Shown: in pieces, positions 59,845 through 64,000 of the stretch
Layout: each line of letters begins with the position of its first letter
Numbering within the stretch: the first letter of the stretch is position 1
NCBI RefSeq assembly: GCF_014898815.1
Contig: NW_026515542.1
Span: 1 to 64,000 of the forward strand
DNA length: 64,000 bases
Origin: Panonychus citri
Lineage: Eukaryota > Arthropoda > Arachnida > Trombidiformes > Tetranychidae
Reading direction: 5' to 3'
Notes under the pieces: model-generated
Told to the model about the DNA's origin: nothing
Database searches by the model: none
What the model saw: the letters and a program-made list of their open reading frames with translations, nothing else
Program-made: the position numbers and the translations under genes

Positions 59845-62800
59845 ATGGTTGACTTTAAATCATTTTCTTTCAACAGTAAATCCCTTAAAACAATTCAAAA
59901 TGATTCTAATTATCGTTCAGCTGATTTATCATCAAGAAATGTTTTCTGGGAAGATTATGAGAAGGTTAGAGTTGTCGGAAAAGGTAAGTTAATTGTTGAA
60001 TTAACTGTTTATCAATAATCAATCAATTTCCAATAAAAAAAAAATCTCTCATATTTTGTTGTTTTATGTTGTTAATGGAGACAAATTGACTTGATGATTA
60101 ACTAATCTATCTCTCTGATCCTTTTGTGTACTTTAGGAGCTTTTGGAACGGCAATATTATACCGAAGGCGATCTGATGGTGATTTAGTTGTAATTAAGGA
60201 GGTCGATGTGACCTACATGAATGCATCGGAACGATTATTGGCCATTAACGAAGTTAAAGTTCTGTCCATTCTTGACCATCCAAATATCGTCTCGTTTTAT
60301 AATAATTATGAATGGGAAGGTAAATTGTTAATCGAAATGGAGTATTGTGAAGGCGGAAATTTGGCAGAATTTTTATCCTCATTGTCAAAACCATTGAAGG
60401 AATTTGAAATACTCACAATTTTCAATCAAATTGTCATGGGAATCACTTATATCCATGATCGGAATATCCTTCATCGTGATCTGAAAACGGCCAATATATT
60501 CATGACCATTGATAAGATATTTAAGATCGGCGATTTTGGTATTTCTAAAATTCTTGGAACTCATAGAGCGGGAGCATCGACCGTTGTAGGAACACCTCAC
60601 TACATTAGTCCAGAAATGGTAAGATGATTAGATTTAAATACGAATGATTTACTAATCATTAATTGAACTTTGCTCGTTTCAAGATTGAAGGTAAATCGTA
60701 CGATAAGAAGACCGATATTTGGGCTTTAGGTTGTATTCTCTATGAGATGGCCTGTCTTCAGAAAACTTTCGAAGGAACCAATTTATCAGCTTTAGTTAAT
60801 AAGATAATTAAGGTAATTAGAATTAGAATCAAAGTAAATTGTATTATGCTAATTGTTTCTTTCAAAAGGGTAAATATGATCCAGTTAAACGTTCATATTC
60901 AGCTCGATTTCAGAAGTTAATTGGTGAAATGTTACAACACAATCCAACACTTCGTCCTCATGCTCATGAGATTCAGAATGAAGTTTCTGAACTTTTGATC
61001 AAATCGCGTCTCAATCGATATGAAAATGAACTTTATTCAAACGAAATCTCAACCGGTGCCATGTTAGCTGCCGACCAACTGTACAGGTTTGTTGATAATC
61101 AATTAATAGTCCATTGAAACGTCCTAATTTCTTAGTAATTTCTGATCAATTTTAATTATTCCATGTAATTAACTAGATCAATGAAACTATGGAGATCGCT
61201 AGTATTTGAGGTCAACCTCCGAGAACCAAACCTATCGTTGACTAAAATTGATTTACCTTTTAATGAGAGGATTAAACAAGTGAGTGATTCAATTACGAAT
61301 TTGATTGGGCATTAATTATAAGTTTTCGGACAGTTTGCTCGAAGCTCTACTCATTTCTTAGCCTTGACCGACAATTTGTCTGTTTATGCTTGGGGTCAAT
61401 CGGGAAAAGGTCAACTTGGTTTGGGTCAACCAAAGACGATAAGTCCAATGGGATCAGGTTTAGTTGATTGGGTTTCCAAACCAACTCTGGTTGATGAACT
61501 TTCTGGTAAATTTGTAACCAAACTGGTCGCTGGTGAAGGTTTCAGTATCTTTATCTGTAAAAATGGCCTCGTACTATCATGTGGATCAGCTGAATCTTGC
61601 TGCCTTGGATATGAAACTGAGGATAATTGTTATATACCGAAAATAATCAATGAACTAATGGGCTATAATGTTTGCGACATTGCCTCAGGTCCACGGCATG
61701 TAATGATTGTTACCGATGAAGGACAAGCAATGGCCTGGGGTCGAAACATAGATGGACAACTTGGAATCGCCGAGGAACCAGTTAATATTAAAGTACCAAC
61801 AGCAGTTAATTTCCCTCCAAATATAATAATTAAACGAGTATTCACTGGTTCGGATGCAACAATGTTCATCGATGATCGTGAAATCATTTGGGCCTGCGGT
61901 TCAAATGAACACAACAAGATTGGAATACAAGAGAAATCGTTGATCAAGAAAATGAACTTTACCCGAATTTATGTTCCAAAAATTGTTCGAAGTATAAAAG
62001 ATAAAGTTAACTCGATTAGTTTAAGTAATCGAAACACTTTAGTTCTCCTTCAAAATGGTTCTCTATTAGTATTAGGACTTAATGAGACTGGACGAATAGC
62101 CAAAGGTTCAAACATGATCGCTGAAAAGATTTCGTTACTACCAAAGATGTCACAAAATTCAATAACGGTGAGTGTTAATGTCGATCAACAATCAGATTTG
62201 CTAATTTTTCTCAACAATTTATATATCAACAGAAAATTCAAACTGGGAGTGATTTCCTATTAGCTCAAACCTTTGAAAATCAAGTTTATTTCTGGGGAAT
62301 CAGGGAGGTTGAAGAAGAGGCGAAAACGTTGATTAACGTTAATCACGATGAATCAGAGATATTGGAAGTTATCAAAATAGGTAAGAAATTAGTTGAACAT
62401 TTGATTATCGTATAGTTATCATGTTGATCTATTTAAAGGTGAAACGAATGAGCCTTTGATGAATATCGTTGAGAAAATTGGACCAGATTATCCGATTCTC
62501 TTGGTTCGTGATCCTAAAGTTGTAATTGAACAAAGTAAACATTTATCGATAATTTCATCCTCTCGAAATTCAATCAGACGGGATTATATTCTTAAGCCTC
62601 AGCCCATTTTGGCTCTTTATGCTTCTCATGTTTATCTGAGATTCGGTGAAACTGTTTCATTATCATCGATTCATTGTTTTCATGATGACCGAGTTTATAT
62701 TATAATTGACACAACGATTCCATCGCCTGCAAATAGTAAAGTAAATGAGGTTAAACGACAAAGATCTCGAGCCATTAATACTTCAGTATTACCCGTTCTT

Positions 62801-63212
62801 AAAGAGGAAATGTCAATGACTATGATCAATACTCGAGACATTTCATCAATAAATGAGGTGAGAAAATGATTGATTGATGTAATCGATTAGACCAGTTTAA
62901 GATTTTAATGTTTTTCTTTACTCATTTTAGATTCCTGATTGGATTAAATTGGAAGCTGAAAGATGGGAAACTGAATTAGATGATCGAAAAGTAGAATTGT
63001 GTCAAACTTATCCTTTATCGAATCGTGGACTTGAGCTTCGTAATTATTTTCAACTTTTTCATGAGCAAATGGAAATTCTTAACAATCAGCTGATGGAAAG
63101 TCAACAAAGAAATAATGTTTATCAGAATCAAATTAGTGAATTAGTTACCCAAGTAGCTCAATTGCGAAGAGAGCAAAGGAAAGTTACTGGTCATTTCTGT
63201 ATAATTATCTAA
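59845..63212 (+). CDS. NEK9: NEK9-like protein kinase with RCC1 repeats and coiled coil
   Basis: Nine exons: 59845..59983, 60137..60618, 60684..60812, 60869..61086, 61177..61279, 61334..62167, 62233..62380, 62439..62857, 62931..63212; 917 residues. The kinase domain has the glycine loop VVGKGAFGTAIL, VVIKEVDV, the catalytic HRDLKTANIF, GDFGISKI and GTPHYISPEM, typical of NIMA-related kinases. After it come RCC1-type repeats (YAWGQSGKGQLGLG, GRNIDGQLGI, WACGSNEHNKIG). The last exon is a coiled coil (FHEQMEILNNQLMESQQRNN), which favours NEK9 over NEK8. NEK9 acts upstream of NEK6/7 in spindle assembly. Lys and Asp of the active site are present. Start chosen at the first in-frame ATG, MVDFKSFSF. 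Confidence 0.88.
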
Positions 63213-64000
63213 TTGACCAACTCAATCAACTAACTCTCAACATGTAAATAAAATCGTTAAAGACAATCGATCCCAACGAATGTTGAACAATAACTTTTCT
63301 TTGCCTTCATAAATTCATTGGAAAAGAAAGATGAATATTAACAATTAATGACGATCACTTAACACAATCGGAAGAATAAAAAATTAATTAAGAAAAAAGA
63401 TGTTCAATTGTTGAAAGATCTCAATTATTACTTCAACTGTATAAAAGTAGTCAACTAATTGTGAATTCCAATTCTCTCTGTAGATGTCGCTCCGAATTTC
63501 TCTTCGTAACTTACGAATCGTAAGCAACAGTTATTGAATTCAAGAGAATTGATTGTAGAAAATTTTTGTTATTCTCATAATGAGAATCTCATTTGTTCAG
63601 CTGATTTAGAGATTTTCCTCTTAATTTGAATGGTCATGTTTTTGGAGAAAAGAGAATAAATTTTGTTCTTTTCTCTTATCCAATCAACTGTGCCCTGGTT
63701 ACTCATAGACGATGATCAACATTCTCAAGGTTAAACTCTCATTTACTTTTTCTCTCTCACTTTTCTTGTTGATGTAATAATTTTGTTACTTGACGAAAAG
63801 AAAGTGAGTGAGTGAGAGAGAAAGAGAGAGAAAGGGAGGGAGAAAAAAGATGAGAAGATGAAATGATTTTATGAGAGAGAAAGTCAACTTTCTTCTCTCC
63901 CCATTAGCAACATTTTTCTCTGTCTGTGTTTGTGTCTTTTTTCTTGTTCATTTCTTTTTTTTTCCTTCAATCGTTTCATCAATTGTGTGTTTTGCTTTTG
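63213..64000. other. 3' flank of NEK9-like gene and duplicated HAL-type promoter
   Basis: 63380-63540 matches the HAL upstream region 58740-58900 in collinear blocks (AAGAAAAAA-GATG, CAACTAATTG, TGTAGATGTCGCTCCGAA). No HAL-like exon follows on the minus strand. The rest is CT/GA-rich, with nothing recognised. Confidence 0.5.

Noticed and set aside
1..64000. CRISPR arrays, operons or bacterial transfer
   Set aside because: No regularly spaced repeats, no polycistronic layout and every recognised gene is eukaryotic with spliceosomal introns or ribosomal identity.

Overview
The window is nuclear DNA of a small-genome animal, most likely an arthropod and probably an acariform mite close to the spider mites (Tetranychus). 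The sequence is very AT-rich, introns are mostly 50-110 bases with GT-AG ends, and genes are closely packed. The housekeeping genes are clearly metazoan (CNOT11, SUPV3L1, VPS53, TRMT10C, HAL, a NEK9-like kinase, RPL10A, RPL39, MRPL21, a SCaMC-type carrier). Two NPC2/ML-domain genes and a cluster of unrecognised small secreted proteins also fit a mite. The species is inferred, not proven.

Left part (1-18.6 kb): seven loci encode small secreted proteins. I recognise no family, but they appear to be one diverged superfamily: a 17-22 residue signal peptide split by a phase-1 intron, a first helix with one Cys and a G-L-S turn, and a C-terminal Cys-Ser...Pro-Glu...Asp motif. One copy is frameshifted. 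Inside the cluster sits a long fatty-acid-synthase-like gene (5.7-13.7 kb) with KS, MAT, DH and ER regions, three single-base frameshifts and no recognisable ACP or thioesterase. From 18.6 to 25.2 kb there is no gene, only AT-rich sequence, CT microsatellites and one good hairpin.

Middle part (25-46 kb): CNOT11 (-), a 4.6 kb gene-poor stretch with two miniature inverted-repeat elements, a low-complexity secreted protein (31.1-33.0 kb), a short duplicated zone with a three-hairpin element, a mitochondrial carrier (+), RPL10A (-)/SUPV3L1 (+) head to head, RPL39 (-)/VPS53 (+) head to head, and TRMT10C (-)/MRPL21 (+) head to head. SUPV3L1, TRMT10C and MRPL21 all act in mitochondrial RNA metabolism or translation and share a homologous 104-base first exon encoding the targeting sequence.

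Right part (46-64 kb): a local tandem duplication copied the 3' end of MRPL21 and the 5' end of a kinetochore KNL1-like gene; a truncated CBF-beta fragment lies between the copies. Then come two divergent NPC2-like secreted genes, histidine ammonia-lyase (-), and a NEK9-type kinase with RCC1 repeats (+).

Single-base frameshifts also occur in conserved single genes (TRMT10C, SUPV3L1), so at least some of the breaks are probably sequence errors rather than decay. Exon joins were read by eye from splice consensus and frame.
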